Source of the DNA: an uncultured Pseudomonadales bacterium
GTDB taxonomy: Bacteria; Pseudomonadota; Gammaproteobacteria; Pseudomonadales; Azotimanducaceae
Direction: 5' to 3'
NCBI GenBank assembly: GCA_943787425.1
Contig: CALSMJ010000001.1
Span: forward strand, 372,001 to 436,000
Length of the DNA: 64,000 nucleotides
Shown one piece after another: positions 1 through 9,081 of this stretch (the stretch's first letter is position 1; each line of letters starts with the position of its first letter). The notes below the pieces were generated by a model that saw only the letters and a list, made by a program, of their open reading frames with translations, searched no databases and was not told where the DNA came from. The translations under genes and the position numbers were made by a program.

Positions 1-1260
1 TACCTCGGTTTACTGGGCTCAGAGCAGCTTGCGGCATTAGGGTTTACCTTTCCTGTGACCGCCGCTTTGATGTCGATTACCCTCGGGGTTTCGATCGGCC
101 TGTCCTCTGTCCTGGCACGGGAAGTTGGCGGCGGGCACAAAGACCTGATCCAGCGCACGACAACAGGTGGACTCATTCTCGCCACGGGCATTATGATCCT
201 CGTCACTGTGTTGGGTCTTGCGACCCTTGAGCCCTTATTCATTGCATTGGGCGCTGACGCTCGCACCCTACCGCTGGTTACGAGCTACATGCAGCTTTGG
301 TACTGCTCGCTTGTGTTCATGGCCATTCCATCGGTGGGCGCCAATGCGTTGCGTGCTACGGGCGATGCACGTATTTCCGGCGCGCTCATGGTTTCCGGCA
401 GCGTGCTTCAAATCGGTTTCGCCCCGGTCTTCATCTTCGGCTGGCTCGGTTTACCTGAGCTGGGCATGACCGGGGCGGCGCTTGGCAACCTAATTGCCCG
501 TTTCATCATCTGTATTTTGACCTTTTACATCCTCAGCGTGCAGTACACCTTGATCAACTTTAAGGCGCTCACAACAACTTACCTGCTCCAAGCCTGGCGC
601 CGCATTCTGGTCGTTAGCATTCCAGCGACGGCCACAAACCTAATCGGCCCCATTTCGAGCGGTTTAATTATTTCGTTATTGGCGAATTACAGCCAAGAGG
701 CCGTTGCTGGCTTTGCGATCGCCAGTCGAATCGAGGCCCTTTTTGTCATCCCACTGTTTGCCCTGTCGGCCAGCATCGGACCCTATGTCGGGCAGAACTG
801 GGGCGCAGGCGCAACCGGCCGCGCCGATACCGCCATGCGCCTGTCTTTCAAATGGTCTTTGTTTTGGGGCCTATTCGTTGCAGTGATGCTGGCCGTTGCC
901 GCACCAACATTAATCGGATTGTTTGACTCAAATGCAGAAGTCACCAAAACCGCCGAAATTTACCTGATGGTTTTGCCGATTACCTATGGCACTTGGGGCA
1001 TCATTATGATGACGTCTGCAATATTCAATGCCCTAGGCTATCCCTTACGATCGACATTGATGTCCTTCATCAGAATGCTGGGCATCTATGTGCCATTAGC
1101 CCTGATGTTCGATCATTTTTTCGGAATGGTGGGTATTTTTGTTGCCGCGGCGGTCGCCAATGTGCTGGTTGCAATTATCGGATACCTTTGGAATCGAAAA
1201 ACGTTTAAACCCCATGTAACGGCGGTAGCGTTTGAGCCACCAAATCGAACTGCTGCATGA
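1..1260 (+). CDS. MATE family efflux transporter (5' end missing)
   Basis: Multidrug and toxin extrusion family protein, predicted to export organic compounds across the inner membrane by Na+ or H+ antiport. The reading frame is open from base 1, so the true start and first helices lie outside the window; the visible part is 419 residues. It is strongly hydrophobic with about ten helices and two-fold repeat character. It shows MATE-like segments such as GANALRATGDAR, where small polar residues follow a helix, and a second-half counterpart around QNWGAGATGRADTA. The C-terminus ends in a short polar tail. The last 56 bases overlap the convergent SDR gene. Family assignment is firm; the substrate cannot be deduced. 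Confidence 0.9.
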   Translation, partial: YLGLLGSEQLAALGFTFPVTAALMSITLGVSIGLSSVLAREVGGGHKDLIQRTTTGGLILATGIMILVTVLGLATLEPLFIALGADARTLPLVTSYMQLWYCSLVFMAIPSVGANALRATGDARISGALMVSGSVLQIGFAPVFIFGWLGLPELGMTGAALGNLIARFIICILTFYILSVQYTLINFKALTTTYLLQAWRRILVVSIPATATNLIGPISSGLIISLLANYSQEAVAGFAIASRIEALFVIPLFALSASIGPYVGQNWGAGATGRADTAMRLSFKWSLFWGLFVAVMLAVAAPTLIGLFDSNAEVTKTAEIYLMVLPITYGTWGIIMMTSAIFNALGYPLRSTLMSFIRMLGIYVPLALMFDHFFGMVGIFVAAAVANVLVAIIGYLWNRKTFKPHVTAVAFEPPNRTAA

Positions 1261-2044
1261 CCTCATCAGCATAGGTAATCAGGCCTGTCAGTTTTTTTGG
1301 ATCACCCTGCACGAGTCGTAAGCACGCCTCGGCCATGTGCTCAATCGGCGTAACACGACCGGCGGGCGTATCCTCGTTAATCAAATTGTGGTGTAGCACG
1401 CCAGGGGTCGCAACAAGGCCCGGTGAGATGACATTAACAGCAATTCCTTGATCATAGACTTCCGAAGCTAAGCCCGTCGTAAACCGCTCAAGCGCCGCTT
1501 TACACATCCCATAAACTGTACCCCCCCGACCGCCGACATCGATAGCAGGGTGCAGCGCCGCGTGAGAACTAACATTTAAAATCGCACCTTGGCCGCGCGC
1601 AATCATTCCGGGCAACACCCTTTGCGCCAAGGCAAACGGCGCCTCAACTTGGACCCGAAACATTAAATCAAAGCGCTTTTGATGGAAATTTTGGACTCGC
1701 TCAAAGTAGGTCACCGCGGCATTATTAACCAAGATATCAACCGGCCCAAACCGACTTTCTGCTTGCTCAATCAGCCGCTTGCGGTGTTCTGCAAGACCGA
1801 TATCCGCACGAACGGCTAAGGCTTGCCCACCCAATCGCTCAATTGTCGCGACAACATTTGTAATCCCGCCTGCTAAAACATGATCCCCATCAGACAGCGT
1901 TCTTGCAGATACGACGACCTTGGCCCCAGCCTGCGCAAACCGGTAGGCGATGGCTTCGCCAATACCTCGGCTGGCGCCAGTAATCACGACAACCCGACCG
2001 GCAAGACAATCGGCCTCATTAGCACCCTGTGAGGATGGCGACAT
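1205..2044 (-). CDS. SDR family oxidoreductase
   Basis: Classical short-chain dehydrogenase/reductase of about 279 residues. It has the NAD(P)-binding glycine motif TGASRGIG at residues 22-29, the NNAA motif, a catalytic Ser in NVSSHAA, and the active-site Tyr and Lys in YGMCK. The start at 2044 is preferred because AGGAG lies 9 bases upstream. The frame stays open to 2122, but the extra N-terminus has no family counterpart. The C-terminal part (ADEVMQQFDLVAQT) resembles SDRs of the HSDL2 or short-chain acyl reductase type. It converges on and overlaps the MATE gene. The substrate is unknown. Confidence 0.85.
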   Translation of the reverse strand: MSPSSQGANEADCLAGRVVVITGASRGIGEAIAYRFAQAGAKVVVSARTLSDGDHVLAGGITNVVATIERLGGQALAVRADIGLAEHRKRLIEQAESRFGPVDILVNNAAVTYFERVQNFHQKRFDLMFRVQVEAPFALAQRVLPGMIARGQGAILNVSSHAALHPAIDVGGRGGTVYGMCKAALERFTTGLASEVYDQGIAVNVISPGLVATPGVLHHNLINEDTPAGRVTPIEHMAEACLRLVQGDPKKLTGLITYADEVMQQFDLVAQTLPPLHGV

Positions 2045-2331
2045 CAGCATGATCTCCTGATTGTTAGCAAGAGTGGGAAACCCCTCTAACCTCATCCTAG
2101 TCCGCGTCAAAATCGATTGCAATGTGGCGGGAAAGCAGGCAGCGCGAGACAGGGGCTGGGATCCAATCCTCGCCTAACCGCTAGACCGCCGACTGCAGAC
2201 AAACCCCGATCAGATTCACGGTAGACGAAAACCGCGTCAAGGCGGATCGCCGTCCTACGTCGCCGGATACCAATCACCGCGGCGAGAATTTTGATGCAGG
2301 CCTATCATCCAGGTTTTTCTTTGAGTCGAAA

Positions 2332-3558
2332 ATGAATCGATACCTTTTTCGCGACCGAGCCCGGACCGTGTCTCGTCGAGAGGCCAACTTTGGCGCGCTG
2401 CCTAGGATTCACCAGAGCACTCCGACCCACGTTATGATTGGGTCTTTGTTAGCTTTGGTGCTGTTACTGCTTGGCTTCGTGCCCTTGCCTGATCGCGTGC
2501 TCTTAAGCGGACACCTTTACGAGCCCAGAACCCTTACCCAAAACGCCGGTACCAGCGGTCAACTGCAAGCCTTTGCAGTTCAGGTTGGTGACTTTGTCGA
2601 GCCTGGAAAGATCATCGCCTATATCAAACCAGCCATAACGTCCGAGCAAACTGCTTTCGAGCAAGCCTTGACCTTCGACGCCCAGTCGCTTGCGCGTGAG
2701 CATCAAATCAGACAGCAACAGCAAGCCTTGCTCATCGGTAAACGCCAGGGCGAGGTCAGCCTCCTGACGCAACAAAACCATTGGCACCGAACCTTAATCA
2801 ACCTCGAGCTAGACCACTTGCGACAACAGCAACATGCACTCGCAGGGGCCCGTGAACTGTTTCGAAACCGGTTCATCTCCGCCGTCGAGTGGCAACGTAT
2901 GACTGCGCCGCTCAAGGTTTTAGCCTCACGAATTGTCAACCTTAAATCCGAGCAAGCCGGCCTGTCGTTCAAACTTGCGTCCGCTCGCGCCAACCTTATG
3001 GCGGCGAAACTCGAGGCCCAAAAAACTGAAGTTGACGCCCAGCGCCAACGCCAAGCCTTTCGGCAAGCGGCCCAACAGCGAGACGCTGCGCTGCTTCGAA
3101 CCATTACCGCGAATAGCTCAGGACAGATAGTCCGCAGGGCGGCGGAGCCGGGAGATTTTATCACCGCCAATATGCCCATCGTTGAGTTGGCAACCCAAAA
3201 ACCTTACTACCTAGCGAAACTCCGTATTCCCAATAGAATTCAAACGGCTTTAAAAATTGGCGATGCCATCGACCTTAAATTGCTCAGCCATTTAACCCCA
3301 ATGGACGGCAGCATCTCAGGAACTATTCGAGATCTATCTGCCATCTCGGTGAGCGATCCGCCGGACGATCCGTCTAAGCCGCGCGACTTAATCGCAACGG
3401 TGCAGCTACCCAAACCCATCATCACCTCAACGGGTAAACCACTAAATTTTATCGCTGGCACGCGAGCCCAAACTTGGCTCGTGGTGTCAGAGAAAACGCT
3501 GTTTGACCGATTTGTCGCGATGACCAAGCCGGCCATGAGTAAGCGCTATGCGCTTTGA
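2332..3558 (+). CDS. HlyD family membrane fusion (periplasmic adaptor) protein
   Basis: Adaptor subunit of a type I secretion or bacteriocin-export system, 408 residues. A cytoplasmic N-tail of about 33 residues is followed by one transmembrane helix (about 34-52) and a biotinyl-lipoyl-like half motif (GQLQAFAVQVGDFVEPGKIIAYIKP). A long Gln/Ala-rich coiled-coil hairpin follows (about 105-260), then the second lipoyl half (GQIVRRAAEPGDFITANMPIVELA) and a beta-barrel region. Its last 11 bases overlap the next gene, a C39-peptidase/ABC-like protein, so the pair is almost certainly one transcriptional unit. No TolC-like gene and no cargo peptide gene is adjacent. The start is an ATG with only a weak GAG ribosome site. 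Confidence 0.87.
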   Translation: MNRYLFRDRARTVSRREANFGALPRIHQSTPTHVMIGSLLALVLLLLGFVPLPDRVLLSGHLYEPRTLTQNAGTSGQLQAFAVQVGDFVEPGKIIAYIKPAITSEQTAFEQALTFDAQSLAREHQIRQQQQALLIGKRQGEVSLLTQQNHWHRTLINLELDHLRQQQHALAGARELFRNRFISAVEWQRMTAPLKVLASRIVNLKSEQAGLSFKLASARANLMAAKLEAQKTEVDAQRQRQAFRQAAQQRDAALLRTITANSSGQIVRRAAEPGDFITANMPIVELATQKPYYLAKLRIPNRIQTALKIGDAIDLKLLSHLTPMDGSISGTIRDLSAISVSDPPDDPSKPRDLIATVQLPKPIITSTGKPLNFIAGTRAQTWLVVSEKTLFDRFVAMTKPAMSKRYAL

Positions 3559-5542
3559 TATCCCCATTCTGCAACACCGAAAAACCGCCTGCGGTCTGGC
3601 AACTTTGATCATGATGGATCATCACTTTGGCGGCCAAACCACCGCAAGCCAATTCGAAACGATCTATGGCGTGGTGAATCAGCAGTGGTCGGCTGCCGAC
3701 CTTGTCCAAAACGCTGCACGGCTTGGACTTGCCCTCCAGGCGCTGGAGCTGGAACCTGCAGAACTGCCAGCAGTCCCGTTGCCCTGTATCCTTCATTGGC
3801 AACTCAATCACTTCGTCGTCCTCAGAGCCATAGGGTGGCGACGCTATGTTATTGATGATCCGGCGATCGGCCGATTAACCATCGATCCGCAAACGCTTTC
3901 GGATCATTTCACCGGTGTGGCGCTGACCTGCACGCCGGTGATCGATGGACGCTCAAAAGCAATATCCGAGCAGACCGGCTCAAAAAAATCTGAGAACTTA
4001 ACCGTTCAGATCAATCAACTCACGGCGCTGGTTTTTTGTCTAACGGCCGGTGTCCTTCAAGCCGGTGTCCCGCTCATCATTAAATTCATTTTGGACGATG
4101 TCGTCATCAGTGAAGATCTTGCGCTACTGCGATCAACCAGTATTGGATTGCTGCTGACTTTGCTTGCAATGCCATTGCTGACCCATTTGCAAGAGCAATC
4201 CTTATCGAGATGTTGTCAACGTCTCGAACAAAAAACGCTGCCTCAGCTGCTCGATGCGCAGCTTGCCACGCCCTCAGCTGCTTTTGATGCAATCGACCTA
4301 CAAGCGGCTTTAAGACGTCTTAAACACCTTCATGCCTTCGGGCAATTTTATGGTGCTGAAGCCGTTCGTTTCTTCGGCAATTTTTTGCTGGCGCTGGGCC
4401 TTTTAATCACATTATGGTTAATCCATCCCGGATCAGCAGTCCTTATGACTTTGACAAGTGCCGTCCTTATCGGCATCAGTCTTTGGTTCACACAACCCAT
4501 CCTCTCTGCGGAAAAGTACGCAAGCCATTCAGACCGCGCTTGGTTTGATCATCTTATTGAGTGGTTCAGTCATCGACCGGAAATTCGCCGCTACAGCGCC
4601 GAGCAGCCTTTCCTAAACCGAATCAAACAAGGGTTGCGCGCGTTGCATTCCCATCAATCTTTGGTAGGGGATCACAAGGCACAAATGACGTTGATAAACC
4701 AACTCGCGGTCGGTATCTCCTTGACCCTTTTGCTCTACGGCATCGCCTCGCAAGCCATGCTCGGCCAGATCAGCCTTGGCGGACTCTACCTTATCTTGGC
4801 CTACCGCGGCCTTGTGACCCAACACGTTTTATCGATGTGCCAGCAATTTACAAGCGCACGTTCGGCTCAGGAAATCCGGCACGATCTTCGCGCGAACGCG
4901 CCCAGCCCTCAAGTCACAGCCAGCACAGCATTATCGTTCCCTAACTCACGTCAACAGAACCCTTATGCGACTCAAAAACGCCAAATCGGTGCCTTGCGCT
5001 ATTTACAACTCGACCCGTCAACTTCGTTCGCAACGGTCAGACACACCATTTTAAATCCCCAGCCTGAACCGGCGCATCAAGATCGTACGGATCACCAGCG
5101 CTGGCCCGCACCCATCGCAACGACGGCCATCACCGACGCTGTTTATAACACCACGATACTGGCAAATATTACGATGATGGCGGTCGCGCCAGATCGTGCG
5201 CGGATTGATCGATTGGTTCAGCAGATGGCATTAACCCAGGCGATTCACCGGCATCCCTTTGGTCTTGATACGATCATTAATCCAAGTCAGCACCGGTTTG
5301 ATCGATTCGAGCACGCCCGTTTACTGCTTACGCGCGCTTTGTACCTTCAGCCGCGCAGCCTTCTGTGCGAGTTACCTGCGATCATCGTGGCCTCTTCGTC
5401 AATGCAAGACACTTTGCATGATTTGGTGCGCTCCGGCCTCATCATCGAGCTTAGATCGCACGATAGCATTGCACCCATTGACGGCTTACGCCTTATCTGG
5501 AAATCTGAGCAAGGCTGGCTGCAGCAGGCCAACGCGGACTAG
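3548..5542 (+). CDS. C39 peptidase / ABC exporter-like protein with degenerate ATPase domain
   Basis: Resembles peptidase-containing ABC transporters (PCAT, bacteriocin exporters), 664 residues. Residues 1-130 are a C39 peptidase domain with all expected catalytic residues: oxyanion Gln9, Cys15 in TACGLA, His88 in NHFVVL and Asp104 in DDPAIG. Residues about 155-430 form an ABC transmembrane domain. Residues about 480-655 follow the ABC nucleotide-binding fold (TTILANI, a GLDTII segment, ARLLLTRAL, LLCELP), but the ATPase motifs are gone. The Walker A position reads LDPSTSFATV without Gly-Lys-Ser, LSGGQ is replaced by HRFDRFEHA, and Walker B is LLCELP rather than LLLDEP. The frame is uninterrupted, so this looks like a retained pseudo-ATPase rather than a fresh pseudogene. 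Partner: the overlapping HlyD gene. Cargo unknown. Confidence 0.8.
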   Translation: MRFDIPILQHRKTACGLATLIMMDHHFGGQTTASQFETIYGVVNQQWSAADLVQNAARLGLALQALELEPAELPAVPLPCILHWQLNHFVVLRAIGWRRYVIDDPAIGRLTIDPQTLSDHFTGVALTCTPVIDGRSKAISEQTGSKKSENLTVQINQLTALVFCLTAGVLQAGVPLIIKFILDDVVISEDLALLRSTSIGLLLTLLAMPLLTHLQEQSLSRCCQRLEQKTLPQLLDAQLATPSAAFDAIDLQAALRRLKHLHAFGQFYGAEAVRFFGNFLLALGLLITLWLIHPGSAVLMTLTSAVLIGISLWFTQPILSAEKYASHSDRAWFDHLIEWFSHRPEIRRYSAEQPFLNRIKQGLRALHSHQSLVGDHKAQMTLINQLAVGISLTLLLYGIASQAMLGQISLGGLYLILAYRGLVTQHVLSMCQQFTSARSAQEIRHDLRANAPSPQVTASTALSFPNSRQQNPYATQKRQIGALRYLQLDPSTSFATVRHTILNPQPEPAHQDRTDHQRWPAPIATTAITDAVYNTTILANITMMAVAPDRARIDRLVQQMALTQAIHRHPFGLDTIINPSQHRFDRFEHARLLLTRALYLQPRSLLCELPAIIVASSSMQDTLHDLVRSGLIIELRSHDSIAPIDGLRLIWKSEQGWLQQANAD

Positions 5543-5580
5543 GTGAATGTCGCCACAAAGCCTCGACTCAAATTCCGACG

Positions 5581-6795
5581 TTATTGATCTCCGTGTTTCC
5601 GGGTCAGCGGAAACACCAACGCCAACCACAAGCTTGCCATCACCAAGGCAATCCACAAGTAATATTGACTCATGGCAACACCGCTTTTTTGCAGCGTCGC
5701 AATAACGATGGATGAGCCACCCTTACTCGTACGATAACCAAACACATCGATAAACTCCTTCGCCCTATATCGCGCCTGAAACCCTAAAGGCAAATAGATG
5801 AGCTCTTTCGCACCACGAAACACGGAATAATCAAACACTTTAAACGCGAAGAACGCAGCGCCCACGGACCACAAACTGGGATCAATGATGGCCCATAAAA
5901 TCAAGGTTAAATGCACAACCGGCATCAACAGATGTACCCACCGAAGCGCCACAACGGTCAGTAAAATCGGCGTAAGCATAAACTGTGCTGCAACCGCGAC
6001 GGCATTGAGATAAGACCAGAACTCGCCTTGAAACGCTGTCTCGGCATCGACATCACCTTTGAAGGCTCCGGACAACATACCCTGGAACTTGAAATCCAAC
6101 ACAGCGGCCATGATCTGGGAGGATAAAACGATCGCCAACAGCGCAAGTAACCGTGGGTTAGCCTTCACGAAATGCCAACCAATACCTTCGCTGAAGGTTT
6201 CAGCGGGCGGCTGGTCCTGATGGTCAGCGGGTTCGCCGAACCATCGATAGGCCGTATCGGAAAGCAGCGCCCCCGGGATCAATGCGATCGCGGCGAGCAA
6301 AACAAGATTTTCAGTCCCAAAAGGGATCGCCAATTGCGCGACCATTACGCCACCAACAACGCTGCCGAGGCCTGCCAGACCGGTAATCGGCCCATTAAAC
6401 CGTTTCGCCGCATCTTGATCGAGTCTGGAATTGATATAACTCCAATACTGTTCGATCAAGAGCACCACATAGAACTCTTTCAGCAAAAATAGCGCCACCG
6501 TGATCCACAACAGCTCAAGTTGCAGCCCGCCGTAGCACAGCAGCATCAAACAGGCCGCAGCGATGGTTGTGATTCTCAATGTAAGGCGAGGACCAAAACG
6601 CGTTAACAGCGCACCATAGCCCCAAACCCCGGCAAACATGACGACGGGCATGAGCGCCATAACCAGCGGCAAGTTTTCCGCGCCATAAGCGGCTTTAAAC
6701 AATACCGTCGCCGACGATCGAATCAACTCATAACCCGAGAGTGTAAAAAAAGCCGCCCCGGCCATTAAAGCTACGAGTACCAAATTCGATTTCAT
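5581..6795 (-). CDS. Npt1/Tlc-like (NTP/NDP exchange family) MFS-type transporter
   Basis: Polytopic inner-membrane protein of about 404 residues with 11-12 predicted helices. Two segments match the ATP/ADP translocase (AAA, Npt1/Npt2) family: WSYINSRLDQDAAKRFNGPI followed by a Gly-rich helix, and near the C-terminus RGAKELIYLPLGFQARYRAKE followed by DVFGYR. Known members of the core family exchange nucleotides. The MFS-like relatives in free-living bacteria mostly have no proven substrate, so transport of nucleotides here is only a hypothesis. The start at 6795 was chosen because the preceding residues in the open frame are polar and unlike the family. Monocistronic, convergent with the C39 gene and divergent from the aminotransferase gene. 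Confidence 0.7.
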   Translation of the reverse strand: MKSNLVLVALMAGAAFFTLSGYELIRSSATVLFKAAYGAENLPLVMALMPVVMFAGVWGYGALLTRFGPRLTLRITTIAAACLMLLCYGGLQLELLWITVALFLLKEFYVVLLIEQYWSYINSRLDQDAAKRFNGPITGLAGLGSVVGGVMVAQLAIPFGTENLVLLAAIALIPGALLSDTAYRWFGEPADHQDQPPAETFSEGIGWHFVKANPRLLALLAIVLSSQIMAAVLDFKFQGMLSGAFKGDVDAETAFQGEFWSYLNAVAVAAQFMLTPILLTVVALRWVHLLMPVVHLTLILWAIIDPSLWSVGAAFFAFKVFDYSVFRGAKELIYLPLGFQARYRAKEFIDVFGYRTSKGGSSIVIATLQKSGVAMSQYYLWIALVMASLWLALVFPLTRKHGDQ

Positions 6796-6938
6796 GCTCA
6801 ATCTTCCGATAACCGTATGCGTTTTAAGATCCGACTCAGAATAAGCCCACTTGACGACGTTATAGCTTACAGCAACGACAGACCGCCCCATGATGCCTTA
6901 TACTCTCGAATCTGAACACTAGCCAACCGATAAATGTG

Positions 6939-8096
6939 ATGAACCCACCCGAAACAAAACCCAATAACCCCTGTTTCTCCTCCGGACCAACGGCTAAACG
7001 CCCTGGTTGGGATCTTTGCAATCTGCCGATCGATGCGCTCGGCCGGTCTCATCGAGCCAGTGTGCCTAAGTCCCGTATTAAAGCCGTTATCGATCAAAGC
7101 AAGGCGCTGCTTGGTATGCCGGATGATTATCTCCTGGGCATCGTCCCCGGCTCCGATACAGGCGCCTTCGAGATGGCCATGTGGACCATGCTTGGCGCCC
7201 GAGGTGTCGACGTGCTTTCTTGGGAGAGCTTTGGCGCTGGCTGGAAAACGGACATTCAAAAACAGTTGGCACTCACAGACGTTCGCGTTTTCGATGCGCC
7301 CTACGGCAGCTTGCCAGATCTGACCGCAGTCTCGAGCCTTGATCGCGATATTGTCTTCACCTGGAATGGCACAACCTCCGGCGCCTGTGTCCCTAATGGC
7401 GATTGGATTGCCGATAACCGACACGGCTTAACCTTTTGCGATGCGACCTCTGCGACCTTTGCGATGGCACTGCCTTGGACGAAGCTCGATGTCGTCACCT
7501 GGTCCTGGCAGAAAGTGATGGGCGGCGAAGCGGCCCATGGCATGATCGCTTTGTCCCCCAGAGCAGTCGCTCGCTTAGAGTCCTATGATCCAGTCTGGCC
7601 AATACCAAAACTTTTTCGGTTGACTAAAGGTGGCGCCCTGATTCGAGATCTATTCGAAGGCGCAACGATTAACACCCCGTCAATGCTTGCTGTCGAAGAT
7701 CAGCTTGACGCCCTTGCTTGGGCGACGCAAATCGGTGGCCTGCCTGCCCTCATCACGCGCAGCCAAGCCAACCTAACGGTGGTTAGAAATTGGGTCAACC
7801 AAAGCAGCTGGGCGGCTTTTTTAACCCCCGATATCAACCAACAATCCAGCACCTCAATTTGCTTAAAAATCATCGATCCAATTTTCGCCGGGCTCCCCGA
7901 TTCAGCCCAAAGAGTTTTTATTAAATCGATGACCACATTACTCGAACAACAAAGTGTTGCCTTCGATATTGCGGCCTATCGCGATGCACCGCCTGGTCTA
8001 CGTGTGTGGGGCGGCGCAACCGTTGAGTCATCGGATTTAGAAAAGCTCACCCCTTGGCTTGACTGGGCTTTCGCAGAAACCCTCATGACGGTTTGA
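6939..8096 (+). CDS. serC: Phosphoserine aminotransferase-type class V aminotransferase (SerC-like)
   Basis: PLP-dependent class V aminotransferase, 385 residues, of the alphaproteobacterial/archaeal SerC subtype. That subtype converts 3-phosphohydroxypyruvate plus glutamate to phosphoserine. Visible signs are the N-terminal CFSSGPTAKRPGW, the conserved LGRSHR segment, GIVPGSDTGAFEMAMW, CDATSATFAM, and the Schiff-base lysine (about residue 192) in WSWQKVMGGEAAHGM. The ATG at 6939 is preferred over the adjacent GTG at 6936. It is the first gene of a tight cluster: TctC begins 2 bases after its stop. No serA or serB is visible, so biosynthetic SerC is likely but an aminotransferase serving the imported carboxylate is possible. 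Confidence 0.8.
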   Translation: MNPPETKPNNPCFSSGPTAKRPGWDLCNLPIDALGRSHRASVPKSRIKAVIDQSKALLGMPDDYLLGIVPGSDTGAFEMAMWTMLGARGVDVLSWESFGAGWKTDIQKQLALTDVRVFDAPYGSLPDLTAVSSLDRDIVFTWNGTTSGACVPNGDWIADNRHGLTFCDATSATFAMALPWTKLDVVTWSWQKVMGGEAAHGMIALSPRAVARLESYDPVWPIPKLFRLTKGGALIRDLFEGATINTPSMLAVEDQLDALAWATQIGGLPALITRSQANLTVVRNWVNQSSWAAFLTPDINQQSSTSICLKIIDPIFAGLPDSAQRVFIKSMTTLLEQQSVAFDIAAYRDAPPGLRVWGGATVESSDLEKLTPWLDWAFAETLMTV

Positions 8097-8098
8097 TC

Positions 8099-9070
8099 GT
8101 GTTAAAACTTGCTACTCATGCGCTCGCATTGAGCCTTTTGATCGCCCTTGGAGCCCACGCCACCGCCGATGAAGGCCTGGATCGTGTTCATTTCTTAATT
8201 CCAGCGGGTCCCGGCGGCGGCTGGGATGGCACCGCTCGAGGCGTGGGGCTTGCGCTTAGTCAGACGCAACTGGTTTCGAATATCACCTATGAAAATGCAG
8301 CTGGCGGCGGCGGCGGCCGTGCCATTGCAAAACTCATTGAAACCGCCGATCGACAGCAAAACACCTTACTCATCAGTTCAACGCCAATCATTGTGCGCGC
8401 CCTGCAGGGCGTTTTCCCGCAGTCGTTTCGAGATCTCGTGCCGATTGCTGCAATGATCGCAGATTATAGTTGCTTTGCCGTACGCGCAGATTCCGAGATC
8501 CAAAACTTTTCAGACCTTGCTAATCGTTACAAGACCGACGCAAGATCCATTGTCGTTGCAGGCGGGTCCGTGCGCGGTAATACAGATCATTTCGTCCTCG
8601 CAAAAGCGCTGCAACTTTCTGGTGCCAACCCCAAAAAACTGATCTATCTCGCTTATGACGGCGGTGGCAAGGCGGCGGCAGGCCTACTGTCCGGGGAAAC
8701 CCAGGTTTTATCAACTGGGCTCAGTGAAGCGCTACAGATGCACCAAGCCGGACTGCTTAGGATTATCGCAGTCACAGCACCATCACCAATGTCGCACCTT
8801 CCTGATTTGCCGTTGTTAAAGGCTCAGGGAATCGATTTGGTGTTTGCTAATTGGCGCGGATTTTTCGCAGCGAAAGGACTCGGAGAGGACCAATATGCCC
8901 GAATGCGGCACACGCTTCGGGCGGTTTCAGAGACTGCTGAATTTAAGGCCATTCGACTTCGTAACGGCTGGGCAGAAAACTATCTTGAGGGCGACGCTTT
9001 TTATGCCTTTTTGACACAGCAAGAGGCGCAAATTCGAACCCTGATGCAAAGTATCGGCTACTTACGGTAA
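8099..9070 (+). CDS. tctC: Tripartite tricarboxylate transporter substrate-binding protein (TctC family)
   Basis: Periplasmic carboxylate-binding component of a tripartite tricarboxylate transporter, about 323 residues. It has an N-terminal signal peptide (LKLATHALALSLLIALGAHA, cleaved near ATA-DEG), the ligand-loop segment IPAGPGGGWDGTAR typical of Bug/TctC proteins, and the later conserved YDGGGKAAAGLLSG region. The start is a GTG at 8099; a TTG at 8093 overlapping the previous stop is an alternative. It lies between serC and tctB with almost no spacing, so all are probably co-transcribed. The ligand (citrate-like, C4 acid or aromatic acid) cannot be read from the sequence. Confidence 0.87.
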   Translation: MLKLATHALALSLLIALGAHATADEGLDRVHFLIPAGPGGGWDGTARGVGLALSQTQLVSNITYENAAGGGGGRAIAKLIETADRQQNTLLISSTPIIVRALQGVFPQSFRDLVPIAAMIADYSCFAVRADSEIQNFSDLANRYKTDARSIVVAGGSVRGNTDHFVLAKALQLSGANPKKLIYLAYDGGGKAAAGLLSGETQVLSTGLSEALQMHQAGLLRIIAVTAPSPMSHLPDLPLLKAQGIDLVFANWRGFFAAKGLGEDQYARMRHTLRAVSETAEFKAIRLRNGWAENYLEGDAFYAFLTQQEAQIRTLMQSIGYLR

Positions 9071-9081
9071 ATGCGCAGCCG

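Noticed and set aside
6867-7424. 185-codon minus-strand frame opposite the serC-like gene
   Set aside because: Antisense shadow of a conserved aminotransferase; no domain.
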